DNA from: Phaeospirillum tilakii
GTDB lineage: Bacteria; Pseudomonadota; Alphaproteobacteria; Rhodospirillales; Magnetospirillaceae
DNA length: 64,000 nucleotides
NCBI RefSeq assembly: GCF_042683125.1
Contig: NZ_JBHUIY010000009.1
Span: 46,366-110,365 of the forward strand
Direction: 5' to 3'
The position numbers were made by a program, and so were the translations under genes. Below, piece by piece: positions 45,358 through 53,338 of this stretch. Under the pieces are notes generated by a model, which saw only the letters and a program-made list of their open reading frames with translations, was not told where the DNA came from and made no database searches. The number at the start of each line of letters is the position of its first letter. Positions within the stretch are counted from its first letter, which is position 1.

Positions 45358-45403
45358 GTGGGCGCCGCCCACACCCGCCAAGGGCCGGAGGCCCTTGGAA
45401 CCC
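45358..45403. repeat. Dispersed repeat family A, copy 9 (forward)
   Basis: A forward copy 28 bp downstream of the end of the three-gene operon. With copy 10 at the other end it brackets the operon in inverted orientation. Confidence 0.85.
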
Positions 45404-45430
45404 TTGAACTTTCCTTCGTGACGCCGATCA

Positions 45431-46852
45431 TCACGACCGTGGTTGTGGCTTCACCCCGCCCTTGCGGCCCAGACGGAACCCGACCCGGTACAGATCGGGC
45501 ATGTCGATCCGCTCGTCCTTCTTGGTCTCGATCAGACCCAGCCGTTGCAGGTCCTCGCGGATGCCGTCCCAGCCCCGCCCGGCATGCTGGGGAGGCAACC
45601 GGTCCGAGGGAATCGCCTGCGGGCCGGCGGGAAAGGCCGCTTGCCAACGGGCCAGAATGACCTCGCCCTCGCAGGGGACATTCAGTCCTTCGAGTGCAGA
45701 CAAGACTTCGGGAACCCAGGGATAATCCTCGGCGATCTCGTTAACACGGATCTCTGAGGCCTTTTGGATGCCGCGTTTGATGCTCTCATAGTGCAGGGCA
45801 TATTTGTAATTGTCATAACGTTCGCGAGAATCGTCCGCCGCCTGACGAATCGCCGCCAGGAACGAGCGGGGCGAGGTCTGCCCCCTGGCGTCGGACAAGT
45901 GGCCGACAGACCAGGTGTAGGGAACGCCTCGCCGCCTGTCCCGCCCCATCCAGGGGCCGGCGAGCGCCTCGAACGCCCGCCGTTGAGCGTCCGATTCCCG
46001 CTTCATTTCGGCCGGAAGCGGCTTCAACCGACCGATCTCCCCGGAAGGAAGAGCTGCCGCCGTGGCACAAACGGCGCGCAGGTACTCGCCATGCGTCCCC
46101 GGCGCATTGATCAGACGCTGCCACAACATCCCGTGCAGATCATGCCGAGCCCAGGTCAGTTCCGCCTTGGTCGCCAGCAGCTTCGACGCGTCGGGAAAGT
46201 TGAAGACGGTCCGCTCGGCCTGATCCTCCCGCAGGAACACCTTGGCCGCCAGGGTCGGGGCGGAGGATTTCAGCCACAACACCGCGTTCAGCAGCCCCCG
46301 GACGATCTGATCCATACGCTGCCAGTCTCTACTGGTACGGTCCAGGGCATCGAACAGGATCAGTCCGCGCCAGCTTCGCGCGGTCGCCATTAACCGGCTC
46401 GCCTCCTCCGGTTCCTCCTTCAGCCAACCGATGGTCGCGTCCCATTTATCGACCGGAATTGCCCGCCCCGCCCGTTCCGCCACCCAGCGCAGGATGACGG
46501 CGCGCCAGATGTCGTAGGGTTCCGCCCCCAGATCAAGCAGCCGGGCAAACAGATCTGCATTGGGGTAAGACTCGATCGCGTCGGTGTTGGCGAAACCGAT
46601 CCGGATGTCGAGATCGTCAAGTTCGGGCACGGCGGTGCCGATCGCCGCACGGAGCGGTCCCGATTGCAGGGCCGCGGTCCAGAACGACTTGCCAACCCCG
46701 CGCCCGCCGACGACGACATGGGCATCGAGACGCAACGCCTTCAGATGCGAAAGCGGAAGGTAAAGCGTGCCCGGCTCGGGCGCCTCGCCGAAATTGCTGG
46801 TCTCCAGCGGTGCGGCCAGGATCGCGTTGCGGAGTGCCTGAACGTCAGTCAT
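45431..46852 (-). CDS. P-loop ATPase of a three-gene putative conflict system
   Basis: A 473-residue ATPase of unrecognised family. Walker A is VVVGGRGVGKSFWTA (residues 47-60), and LILFDALDR (164-172) is a Walker B-like strand ending in aspartate. A charged helical middle follows. The end (WDGIREDLQRLGLIETKK, then DMPDLYRVGFRLGRKGG) resembles a winged helix. It is the last of three overlapping genes; its start overlaps the ParA-like stop by 8 nt. Layout (sensor ATPase plus a coupled ParA-like ATPase and HEPN protein) is reminiscent of phage-defence modules. G+C is lower than in core genes nearby. Confidence 0.7.
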   Translation of the reverse strand: MTDVQALRNAILAAPLETSNFGEAPEPGTLYLPLSHLKALRLDAHVVVGGRGVGKSFWTAALQSGPLRAAIGTAVPELDDLDIRIGFANTDAIESYPNADLFARLLDLGAEPYDIWRAVILRWVAERAGRAIPVDKWDATIGWLKEEPEEASRLMATARSWRGLILFDALDRTSRDWQRMDQIVRGLLNAVLWLKSSAPTLAAKVFLREDQAERTVFNFPDASKLLATKAELTWARHDLHGMLWQRLINAPGTHGEYLRAVCATAAALPSGEIGRLKPLPAEMKRESDAQRRAFEALAGPWMGRDRRRGVPYTWSVGHLSDARGQTSPRSFLAAIRQAADDSRERYDNYKYALHYESIKRGIQKASEIRVNEIAEDYPWVPEVLSALEGLNVPCEGEVILARWQAAFPAGPQAIPSDRLPPQHAGRGWDGIREDLQRLGLIETKKDERIDMPDLYRVGFRLGRKGGVKPQPRS

Positions 46853-48146
46853 CGCGGGTCCCCTGCTCCAGATAGCTGTCCACGTTACGGATCAGCGCAC
46901 CGAAAATGCCGTCCACCTCGCCTTGGTCGATCACGGCCAGCCGGCCGTGCAGCGAGCGTAGCGCGGCAAAGCCGCGATGCCACCGGATCGGCCAGGGGTG
47001 GTGGGGGGCGGACTCGTCCGCTGGATCGAAATGCCACAAATCCAGGGCGGGTTCTCCCGCCGGCAGGTCGTCATACAGGGTTTCCGCAAACAGTTTGTAG
47101 GCTTCATCCTGCAACCCGGCGAGATAATCGGCCGGATCGGTTTCCGGCACCAGTGCCGCGACGATCTGCAAACGGGTGCGGATCTCCGACGCCACCCCGG
47201 CCCGGGTCCAGTAATCGAACAGGATACGATAGCCGCTCCAGGTCTGCCGCCCTTCCAGCGCGAACAGCAGGACCAGATTGGCCCCCAGCCCCATCACGCA
47301 ACTTGACGCCACCTCTTCGATGCCGGCGCGGGAATCGATTAGGACAATATCGGGACGGTAACGGGCCTCCAGGCCGTCGATCAGGCGTCTCAAACGAGCG
47401 GAGAAAGCTTCACGCCGCCCGTCGGGATGGATTTTCGGCATCCACACCCGCCCCAGCTTGGCGACATAATCCCCGGGGTCGCGACCATGCGCCGGCACCA
47501 CCAGGATCTCGCCGTCATGAGAGAGATCACTGGTGGCAACCATCGACTCCAGGACCGTTTCGCCGTTATCGACCAGATCCTCGACCAGCCAGTCGGTGAT
47601 ACCGAACAGCGGCTGCTTTTCCTCCGGCAGCACCGTGGTGGAGAGCCCGGGCGATTCGAGATCAAGGTCGAGGACGAGAACCCGCTTGCTGTCCTGCGCG
47701 ACCGCCCAGGCCAGCGCCGCCAGGGCGGTCGAGCGCCCGACCCCGCCCTTGATCGAAAAGAACACCACACGCGGCGCGCCGGTGCTTTCCGGGGTGAGTT
47801 CCAGCCAATTCCCTTCGGTAGCCAGACGATCGACCACGACAACGTTGTCAAACCCTTCCAGCCGAAAAGAGGTTCCCCCAGCCAGGGCGGCCTCGCGCTC
47901 GGGTTCGAACAGGATGGCGGAGGCAGCGGGATAGCCATGCCGCCCCAGCGTCTCGGCCAGATCCCCGGCAAGGCTCTCGATCCCGGACCGCACCTCGTCG
48001 TCCCCTTGTGCAGCCTCCGGCAGAATCAACCGGATCCGCCCGTTGAGGTCACGATTGACCAGCAACCAGTCGAGCCGCTCCACCCTTGACCGATAGGTTT
48101 CGAACCGACCCAGGATCTCGGGAAGAAGGCGATCGAAGGTGATCAT
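46845..48146 (-). CDS. ParA/MinD-like ATPase with KGGVGR variant Walker A
   Basis: A 433-residue protein. The first 120 residues form a separate domain of unknown fold. FFSIKGGVGRSTALAALAW (129-147) is a deviant Walker A in which the usual GK is GR while the signature Lys133 is kept. VLVLDLDLESPGLS (156-169) is the Walker A' strand, and DIVLIDSRAGIEEVA the Walker B region. Instead of plasmid partition it is part of an operon with HEPN and P-loop proteins, and there is no parB or parS. The gene overlaps both neighbours (4 and 8 nt), so all three should be made together. Confidence 0.75.
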   Translation of the reverse strand: MITFDRLLPEILGRFETYRSRVERLDWLLVNRDLNGRIRLILPEAAQGDDEVRSGIESLAGDLAETLGRHGYPAASAILFEPEREAALAGGTSFRLEGFDNVVVVDRLATEGNWLELTPESTGAPRVVFFSIKGGVGRSTALAALAWAVAQDSKRVLVLDLDLESPGLSTTVLPEEKQPLFGITDWLVEDLVDNGETVLESMVATSDLSHDGEILVVPAHGRDPGDYVAKLGRVWMPKIHPDGRREAFSARLRRLIDGLEARYRPDIVLIDSRAGIEEVASSCVMGLGANLVLLFALEGRQTWSGYRILFDYWTRAGVASEIRTRLQIVAALVPETDPADYLAGLQDEAYKLFAETLYDDLPAGEPALDLWHFDPADESAPHHPWPIRWHRGFAALRSLHGRLAVIDQGEVDGIFGALIRNVDSYLEQGTRDD

Positions 48147-48559
48147 ATCAATCCGTCTCGCAGTGCCTGATGAACCAACGCGCGGACCTGGGAGGCGCCG
48201 GCTTTGTGATCACCGACCCGCCGGTTATCGAAATTGCTCCGAGGAGCGTAACGCTGACCAACATGCCAATCCGCGAACGGGTTTTCGGGCGGTAAAATGT
48301 AATTGGGGCCTGCCGGATGCCCACTCCTGTAGTTTTCGAAACGGCTCCATATTTTTTTGACATGTTCCGCATCGCGTGAATCGGCAGGGCGATCCTTGGC
48401 GGAATCATAAACCATCCCGAACGCCAGCATCAGCCGCTTCAGCCCGCATTCGGCGGCGACGCCGTAGAGGTGATCGGCATTGGCCAGCCGATTCTGCTGA
48501 AACAGCAATTCCGCATCCCCCCAATGGCGATGGTGGGCGTCGAGAAAATCACTTTGCAT
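48143..48559 (-). CDS. HEPN-like protein, first gene of the three-gene system
   Basis: A 138-residue helical protein. HRHWGDAELLFQQNRLANA (10-28) with DHLYGVAAECGLKRLML (29-45) is the typical HEPN pattern of two long helices that capture a nucleotide or RNA. RRVGDH (113-118) gives an Rx4H motif, the RNase signature of active HEPN toxins. The family call is by pattern only. The start at 48559 has GGGGGA ahead of it. A longer frame to 48634 enters repeat copy 10. The stop overlaps the ParA-like start by 4 nt (ATGA). Confidence 0.65.
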   Translation of the reverse strand: MQSDFLDAHHRHWGDAELLFQQNRLANADHLYGVAAECGLKRLMLAFGMVYDSAKDRPADSRDAEHVKKIWSRFENYRSGHPAGPNYILPPENPFADWHVGQRYAPRSNFDNRRVGDHKAGASQVRALVHQALRDGLI

Positions 48560-48625
48560 CAAATCCCCCGCGCAAAAAGTGCGGCCTCCCGAAATAACCC
48601 GCCGCCCCGATGCCCTCCAATCAAT

Positions 48626-48672
48626 GGGATCCAAGGGCTTTGCGGCCCTTGGCGGGTGTGGGCGGAGCCCAC
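48626..48672. repeat. Dispersed repeat family A, copy 10 (reverse)
   Basis: A reverse copy with open end GGGATCC in the gap between the divergent HEPN-like gene and the helicase gene. It is the inverted partner of copy 9. Confidence 0.85.
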
Positions 48673-48732
48673 ATCATACCGCGTGGCCCGGTGACGTGAC
48701 AAACCGGGAACGAACCGGCTAGTCTGCCGGCG

Positions 48733-51546
48733 ATGATGACCGATCCGCAGATCGTGCTGCCGCCTGTGCCGGTGCTGATCGTCGGCTGGCGCGGCGCGAT
48801 GGCGCTCGACCCCGACGGGGAATGCCGCGCCCTGTCGGCCGCCGACGCCGCCCGGCTGGCCCGCTGCGACCAGCCGATCGTCTGCCATGGCCCGGCGGTC
48901 GCCGCCCGGCTGCGCATCGAACGGTTCGAATGCCACGACCTGCTCGAACTGTTCGCCTTCGTCCGCCCGGCCCGCTTCTGTCTGCCCACCCCGCGCGGGC
49001 TGGCCGAGGCGGTCGGGCTGCCCCCGCCCCGCGATGCCGCCGACGAGGCGGAAACGCTGCGCCGCGCGGCGTGGCGGCTGCTCGAAACCCTGGCCGAGGC
49101 GGCGGCGCGGGCCCGGCCCCGCCCGCTCGGCGAGGTGCGCGGGCTGGCCTGGATGATGGCGCGCGGCGGCTGGGGGTGGGGCCGCGCCGTGCTGGCCGCG
49201 CTGGGCGGCGAGAACGAGGGCGGACGCGGTGCCGCCGCCGCCCGGGTATGGGAGCGTCTGCCCGAATGGAGCGACGGCCCGGCCGAGCCGCCCGCCACCA
49301 GCCTGCCGGTCAGCCCGGCCGAGGCCCGGGCGCGGCTGGCGAAGATGCTCGGCCCCGATGCCGAGCAGCGGCCGGCGCAGGCCGATTACGCCTCGGCGGT
49401 CAGTCAGGCCTTCCTGCCGCGCGAGGCCCCGGGCGAGCCGCATCTGGTGCTGGCCGAGGCCGGCACCGGCACCGGCAAGACGCTGGGCTACATCGCTCCC
49501 GCCAGCCTGTGGGCGGAAAAGAACGGCGCCCCGGTGTGGATCTCGACCCACACCCGCAACCTCCAGCGCCAGCTCGACGCCGAACTCGACCGGCTATTCC
49601 CCGACCCGGCCGAGAAGGCGCGCAAGGTGGTGATCCGCAAGGGGCGCGAGAATTATCTCTGCCTGCTGAATTACGAGGAGGCGGCGCGTCAGGACCACCG
49701 CCGCGCCCCGGTGCCGGTCGGGCTGGTGGCGCGCTGGATCGGCGCCACCCGCGACGGCGACATGGTCGGCGGCGATTTCCCCGGCTGGCTGGCCGATCTG
49801 CTCGGCCGGTCGGCGACGCTCGGCCTGACCGACCGGCGCGGCGAGTGCGTGTTTTCCGCCTGCTTCCATTTCCGCAAATGCTTCATCGAGCGGGCGATCC
49901 GCCGCGCCCGCCGCGCCGAGATCGTCGTCGCCAACCACGCTTTGGTGATGATCCAGGCGGCGCTGGGCGGGCTCGACGATGCCTCGCTGCCGACCCGGCT
50001 GGTGTTCGACGAGGGGCATCACCTGTTCGACGTCGCCGATTCGGCCTTTTCCGCCCATCTGTCGGGCCAGGAGGGGGCGGAGATGCGGCGCTGGCTGCTC
50101 GGCCCCGAGGGCGACAGCGGGCGGTCGCGGGCGCGCGGACTGCGGCGCCGGGCCGAGGAACTGATCGGCGCCAGCGAGGAGGCCGCCGCCGCGCTGGAGA
50201 CGGCGCTGGAGGCGGCCCGCGCCCTGCCCGGCCCGGGCTGGATCGCCCGGCTCGGCCTCGACGAGCCGCAGGGGCCGGCCGAGACCTTCCTCGCTTTGGT
50301 GCGGCGACAGGTGCTGGCCCGTGCCGCCGGGGCGGATTCGCCCTACAGCCTGGAATGCGCGGTGGCCCCGCCGGCCGAGGGGCTGGGCGCCGCCGCCGCC
50401 GGGCTCGCCGCCGCGCTGGAACGGCTGGAAAAGCCGCTGAAGGATCTGTCGCGGGCGCTCGACGACCTGCTCGACGACGAGGCGGCCGAACTCGACAGCG
50501 CCACCCGGGGCCGGATCGAGGCGATCGTGCGCGGCATCAGCCATCGCGCCTTGCTGCCGCTCGGGGTCTGGCGCGACATGCTGGCCGAAATCGGCACCCC
50601 AAACGCCCCGCCCGACGCGAAAGGCCCGGGGGGCGCGGAGGGCCCGGCGGAAAATGCCGCCCCGCCCGCGCCGGCCGAACCGCCGCGCATGTTCGACTGG
50701 CTGGCGCTCGACCGCCTCGACGGGCGCGAGACCGATGTCGGCCTGCATCGCCACTGGATCGATCCGGCGGTGCCGTTCGCCCGCGCGGTGATGGCCCCGG
50801 CCCATGGGGTGGTGATCACCTCCGCCACCCTGCGCGACGGTTCGGGCCAGCCCGAGGCCGACTGGCATGCCGCCGAACTGCGCACCGGCGGCATCCACCT
50901 GCCCGCCCCGCCGCTGCGGGCGGCGGTGGCCTCGCCGTTCGATTACCCGGCCCAGACCCGGGTGCTGATCGTCACCGACGTGCGCAAGGACGCGATGGAT
51001 CAGGTCGCCGCCGCCTATCGCGAGCTGTTCCTCGCCGCCGCCGGCGGCGCGCTTGGGCTGTTCACCGCGATCTCCCGCCTGCGCGAGGTCCATCGCCGCA
51101 TCGCCGCGCCGCTGGAGGATGCCGGCCTGCCGCTGCTGGCCCAGCATGTCGATGGGATGGATCCCGCCACCCTGGTCGAGATCTTCCGCGCCGAGGAGCA
51201 TTCCTGTCTGCTCGGCACCGATGCCCTGCGCGACGGGGTCGATGTGCCCGGCCGCGCCCTGCGGCTGATCGTGTTCGACCGGGTGCCGTGGCCGCGCCCC
51301 GATCTGCTCCACCGCGCCCGGCGCGACCGCTTCGGCGGCCGCTTCTACGACGACCGCATCACCCGCCTGCGCCTCAAGCAGGCGTTCGGCCGCCTGGTCC
51401 GCCGCGCCGGGGATCATGGGGTGTTCGTGCTGCTCGATCCGATGATGCCGTCGCGGCTGTTCGGCGCCTTCCCGCCCGGGGTGGTGCCGCGCCGGCTCGG
51501 CCTCGCCGAGGCGGTGCGCGAAACCGCCGCCGCCCTCGATACCTAA
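48733..51546 (+). CDS. DinG/XPD-like ATP-dependent DNA helicase with Fe-S cluster
   Basis: A 937-residue superfamily 2 helicase. Walker A is AEAGTGTGKT (241-250), motif II is DEGH (426-429). Four cysteines between them (310, 372, 377, 383) are spaced as in the 4Fe-4S domain of DinG/XPD. VVITSATL and a Q/RxxR-like LKQAFGRLVRR motif VI close the motor. It likely unwinds damaged or RNA-containing DNA. It is larger than E. coli DinG because of an N-terminal extension of about 200 residues, as in alphaproteobacterial relatives. Confidence 0.9.
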   Translation: MMTDPQIVLPPVPVLIVGWRGAMALDPDGECRALSAADAARLARCDQPIVCHGPAVAARLRIERFECHDLLELFAFVRPARFCLPTPRGLAEAVGLPPPRDAADEAETLRRAAWRLLETLAEAAARARPRPLGEVRGLAWMMARGGWGWGRAVLAALGGENEGGRGAAAARVWERLPEWSDGPAEPPATSLPVSPAEARARLAKMLGPDAEQRPAQADYASAVSQAFLPREAPGEPHLVLAEAGTGTGKTLGYIAPASLWAEKNGAPVWISTHTRNLQRQLDAELDRLFPDPAEKARKVVIRKGRENYLCLLNYEEAARQDHRRAPVPVGLVARWIGATRDGDMVGGDFPGWLADLLGRSATLGLTDRRGECVFSACFHFRKCFIERAIRRARRAEIVVANHALVMIQAALGGLDDASLPTRLVFDEGHHLFDVADSAFSAHLSGQEGAEMRRWLLGPEGDSGRSRARGLRRRAEELIGASEEAAAALETALEAARALPGPGWIARLGLDEPQGPAETFLALVRRQVLARAAGADSPYSLECAVAPPAEGLGAAAAGLAAALERLEKPLKDLSRALDDLLDDEAAELDSATRGRIEAIVRGISHRALLPLGVWRDMLAEIGTPNAPPDAKGPGGAEGPAENAAPPAPAEPPRMFDWLALDRLDGRETDVGLHRHWIDPAVPFARAVMAPAHGVVITSATLRDGSGQPEADWHAAELRTGGIHLPAPPLRAAVASPFDYPAQTRVLIVTDVRKDAMDQVAAAYRELFLAAAGGALGLFTAISRLREVHRRIAAPLEDAGLPLLAQHVDGMDPATLVEIFRAEEHSCLLGTDALRDGVDVPGRALRLIVFDRVPWPRPDLLHRARRDRFGGRFYDDRITRLRLKQAFGRLVRRAGDHGVFVLLDPMMPSRLFGAFPPGVVPRRLGLAEAVRETAAALDT

Positions 51547-51552
51547 GTCTTG

Positions 51553-51591
51553 CCCAACTCCCAGTTTATGACTATGGTAATGGGAGTTGGG
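51553..51591 (+). promoter_or_regulatory. 11-bp perfect inverted repeat before the small Cys-rich gene
   Basis: CCCAACTCCCA (51553-51563) and TGGGAGTTGGG (51581-51591) pair around a 17-base AT-rich loop. It starts 7 bp after the helicase stop and its right arm runs into the ribosome-binding site (GGGGAGAGG) of the small gene at 51601. It could end the helicase message or mask the small gene's start. Confidence 0.6.
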
Positions 51592-51600
51592 GAGAGGCAG

Positions 51601-51804
51601 ATGGTCACAACCGAAACCTGCTCGTTTCAGCGTGTCTCGGACCATGGGCGTCGGCTGCACGATTCGATCGCGCGGCCGGAAGCCAACGAGTTCGTCCGCC
51701 AGATCCTGTCCTGTACCCAGCGGCGCAGCTGTCGCGACGCCGATTGCTGCGCGATTTTCGGGGCTGGGCTGCTCGCCGATCTCGACCGCCGCGCCCATCC
51801 CTGA
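51601..51804 (+). CDS. Small Cys-rich protein of unknown function
   Basis: A 67-residue protein starting MVTTETCSFQRVSDHG. It ends with CTQRRSCRDADCCAIF followed by a short tail, giving five cysteines of which four are clustered (about 43, 49, 54, 55). That may hold a metal, but the spacing matches no motif I know. GGGGAGAGG is an excellent ribosome-binding site at 5-8 bases. The frame also opens at an upstream TTG inside the hairpin, which I reject. Function unknown. Confidence 0.5.
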   Translation: MVTTETCSFQRVSDHGRRLHDSIARPEANEFVRQILSCTQRRSCRDADCCAIFGAGLLADLDRRAHP

Positions 51805-51874
51805 CCCGGTTTCCCCGCGCCGTCCCCCCCCGGCGCAGCCGCCTCGGGCAAAGGCCCGAGCGCCGCGACGCGCG

Positions 51875-51903
51875 TTGACTTGCCGCGCCTTCGGCCATAC
51901 CCT
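51875..51903 (+). promoter_or_regulatory. Candidate sigma-70 promoter of DUF4164-zapA
   Basis: TTGACT (51875-51880), a 17-bp spacer and TACCCT (51898-51903), 35 bp before the GTG start of the DUF4164 gene. Confidence 0.55.
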
Positions 51904-51937
51904 CCCCCCGGGAACCCAACCGACAGGGATAGTAGGC

Positions 51938-52174
51938 GTGGAACAACGGCGAGGCACCGGCCTGTCCCGGACCGAGGAAGCGATACGGCGCCTGGGAGCG
52001 GTGGTCGAACGCCTGGAAGCCGCCTCGACCCGCACCGGTGCCGGCGACCTGCTGCTGGCCGGTGAACTGCGTGACGCCCGCGAGGATTGCGAGCGGCTGG
52101 AGGAAACCGTCCGCCTGGTCGGCGGCCGGCTCGATCAGGCCATCGACCGCCTGCGTGGCTTGCTGGAGGAATAG
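51938..52174 (+). CDS. DUF4164-like small coiled-coil protein
   Basis: A 78-residue helical protein starting at GTG 51938 (VEQRRGTGLSRTEEAI). LGAVVERLEAA and DCERLEETVRLVGGRLDQAIDRL are heptad-like. It resembles the DUF4164 family that regularly precedes zapA in alphaproteobacteria and is probably part of the division or cell-envelope context, but no role is shown. It lies 4 bp ahead of zapA. Confidence 0.65.
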   Translation: MEQRRGTGLSRTEEAIRRLGAVVERLEAASTRTGAGDLLLAGELRDAREDCERLEETVRLVGGRLDQAIDRLRGLLEE

Positions 52175-52178
52175 AGGC

Positions 52179-52505
52179 TTGGCCGTCGTCACCGTCACCA
52201 TCAATGGCCGCCTCTACGACATCGGCTGCGACGATTCCCAGGCCGCCCGGGTCCAGGCCCTCGGCCGCGACATCGACAGCCGGGCCCAGAACCTGCTGAC
52301 CTCGGTCGGCGTGGTCAGCGATTCGCGGCTGCTGGTGATGCTGTGCCTGATGCTGGCCGACGAACTGGCCGATGCCCGCGAGGGCGCCCCCGCCCCGGCC
52401 CGCGTCGCCGCCATCGGTGACGACATCGATGCCCGTCTCGCCTCGGCGATCGAGGCCCTCACCAACCGTCTTACCGCCGTCGCCGACACGCTCGAGCAGG
52501 ACTGA
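52179..52505 (+). CDS. zapA: Cell division protein ZapA
   Basis: A 108-residue protein that bundles FtsZ. The start is TTG at 52179, preceded by GGAGG 9 or so bases back. VTVTINGRLYDIGCDDSQAA is the N-terminal ZapA motif, followed by ALGRDIDSRAQNL, LMLADELADA and a C-terminal coiled coil. The frame opens further upstream but only through the DUF4164 gene. In many proteobacteria 6S RNA and a folate ligase follow; here a repeat and a nitroreductase do. Confidence 0.9.
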   Translation: MAVVTVTINGRLYDIGCDDSQAARVQALGRDIDSRAQNLLTSVGVVSDSRLLVMLCLMLADELADAREGAPAPARVAAIGDDIDARLASAIEALTNRLTAVADTLEQD

Positions 52506-52535
52506 AGCGGGCGCTCTATCGCTGGCGCGATGGAC

Positions 52536-52580
52536 GTGGGCGCCGCCAACACCCGCCGGGGCCGAAGGCCCCGGACCCCG
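52536..52580. repeat. Dispersed repeat family A, copy 11 (forward, diverged)
   Basis: A diverged forward copy (GGGCGCCGCC, CACCCGCC, GGGGCCGAAGGCCCC stem, GGACCCC) between zapA and the nitroreductase. Confidence 0.7.
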
Positions 52581-52647
52581 GGGCTTGCCGCCTCGCGTCC
52601 GCCCCTCCTATCCTGGCGACACACTCAATGACGGGGGCGATCTGATC

Positions 52648-53331
52648 ATGCGGGCGATGTGCGACGTGTTCGAAGCGATCGAGACGCGGCGGGCGGTACG
52701 GGCGTTTCGGCCCGATCCGGTGCCGCGCGAGACGGTCGAGGCGATCCTCGACCTCGCGGCGCGGGCGCCGTCGGGCTCGAACATCCAGCCGTGGAAGGTG
52801 TGGGTGGTCACCGGCGCCGCCAAGGAGCGGCTGTCGCAGCGGATCCTCGCCGCGCACGAGGCCGACGATCCCGAGCAGCAGGAGGAATATCCCTACTACC
52901 CCGACCGCTGGGAGGAGCCCTATCTGGCGCGGCGGCGGCAGTTGGGGCTGGCGCTGTACGGGCTGCTGGGAATCGCCAAGGGTGACAACGCGGCGATGAA
53001 GCGGCAATTCGGCCGCAACTACAGCTTCTTCGGCGCCCCGGTCGGGCTGATCCTGACCATCGACCGCAGCCTCAATCAGGGCTCGTGGTTCGACCTCGGC
53101 ACCTTTCTGCAATCGATTCTGCTGGCGGCGCGGGGCTTCGGCCTCGACACCTGCCCGCAACAGGCCTTCGCCAAGTTCAACCGGCTGATCCGGGCCGAAC
53201 TGGCGATCCCCGAATCCCAGGTGGTCGCCTGCGGCATCGCCCTCGGCCATGCCGACCCGCAGGCGCCGGAAAACCAACTGCACACCCCGCGCGAGCCGCG
53301 CGCCGCCTTCGCCACCTTCGTCGAAAGCTGA
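52648..53331 (+). CDS. Nitroreductase-family FMN oxidoreductase
   Basis: A 227-residue flavoprotein. ETRRAVRAFRPDPVPRETVE begins the fold, ARAPSGSNIQPWKVWVV (about 35-51) is the FMN-binding signature, and GLDTCPQQAF plus VACGIALGHADP the C-terminal FMN part. Such enzymes reduce nitroaromatics, quinones or enoates using NAD(P)H; the substrate is unknown. A start 9 bp later is also possible. Confidence 0.87.
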   Translation: MRAMCDVFEAIETRRAVRAFRPDPVPRETVEAILDLAARAPSGSNIQPWKVWVVTGAAKERLSQRILAAHEADDPEQQEEYPYYPDRWEEPYLARRRQLGLALYGLLGIAKGDNAAMKRQFGRNYSFFGAPVGLILTIDRSLNQGSWFDLGTFLQSILLAARGFGLDTCPQQAFAKFNRLIRAELAIPESQVVACGIALGHADPQAPENQLHTPREPRAAFATFVES

Positions 53332-53338
53332 ACGCCGG

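Noticed and set aside
46845..48146. Plasmid partition locus
   Set aside because: The ATPase is ParA-like, but there is no ParB-type DNA-binding partner, no centromere-like iterons and no replication gene nearby.
52506..52647. 6S RNA downstream of zapA
   Set aside because: The gap is only 142 nt and is largely a family A repeat. No central open bubble structure can be drawn.
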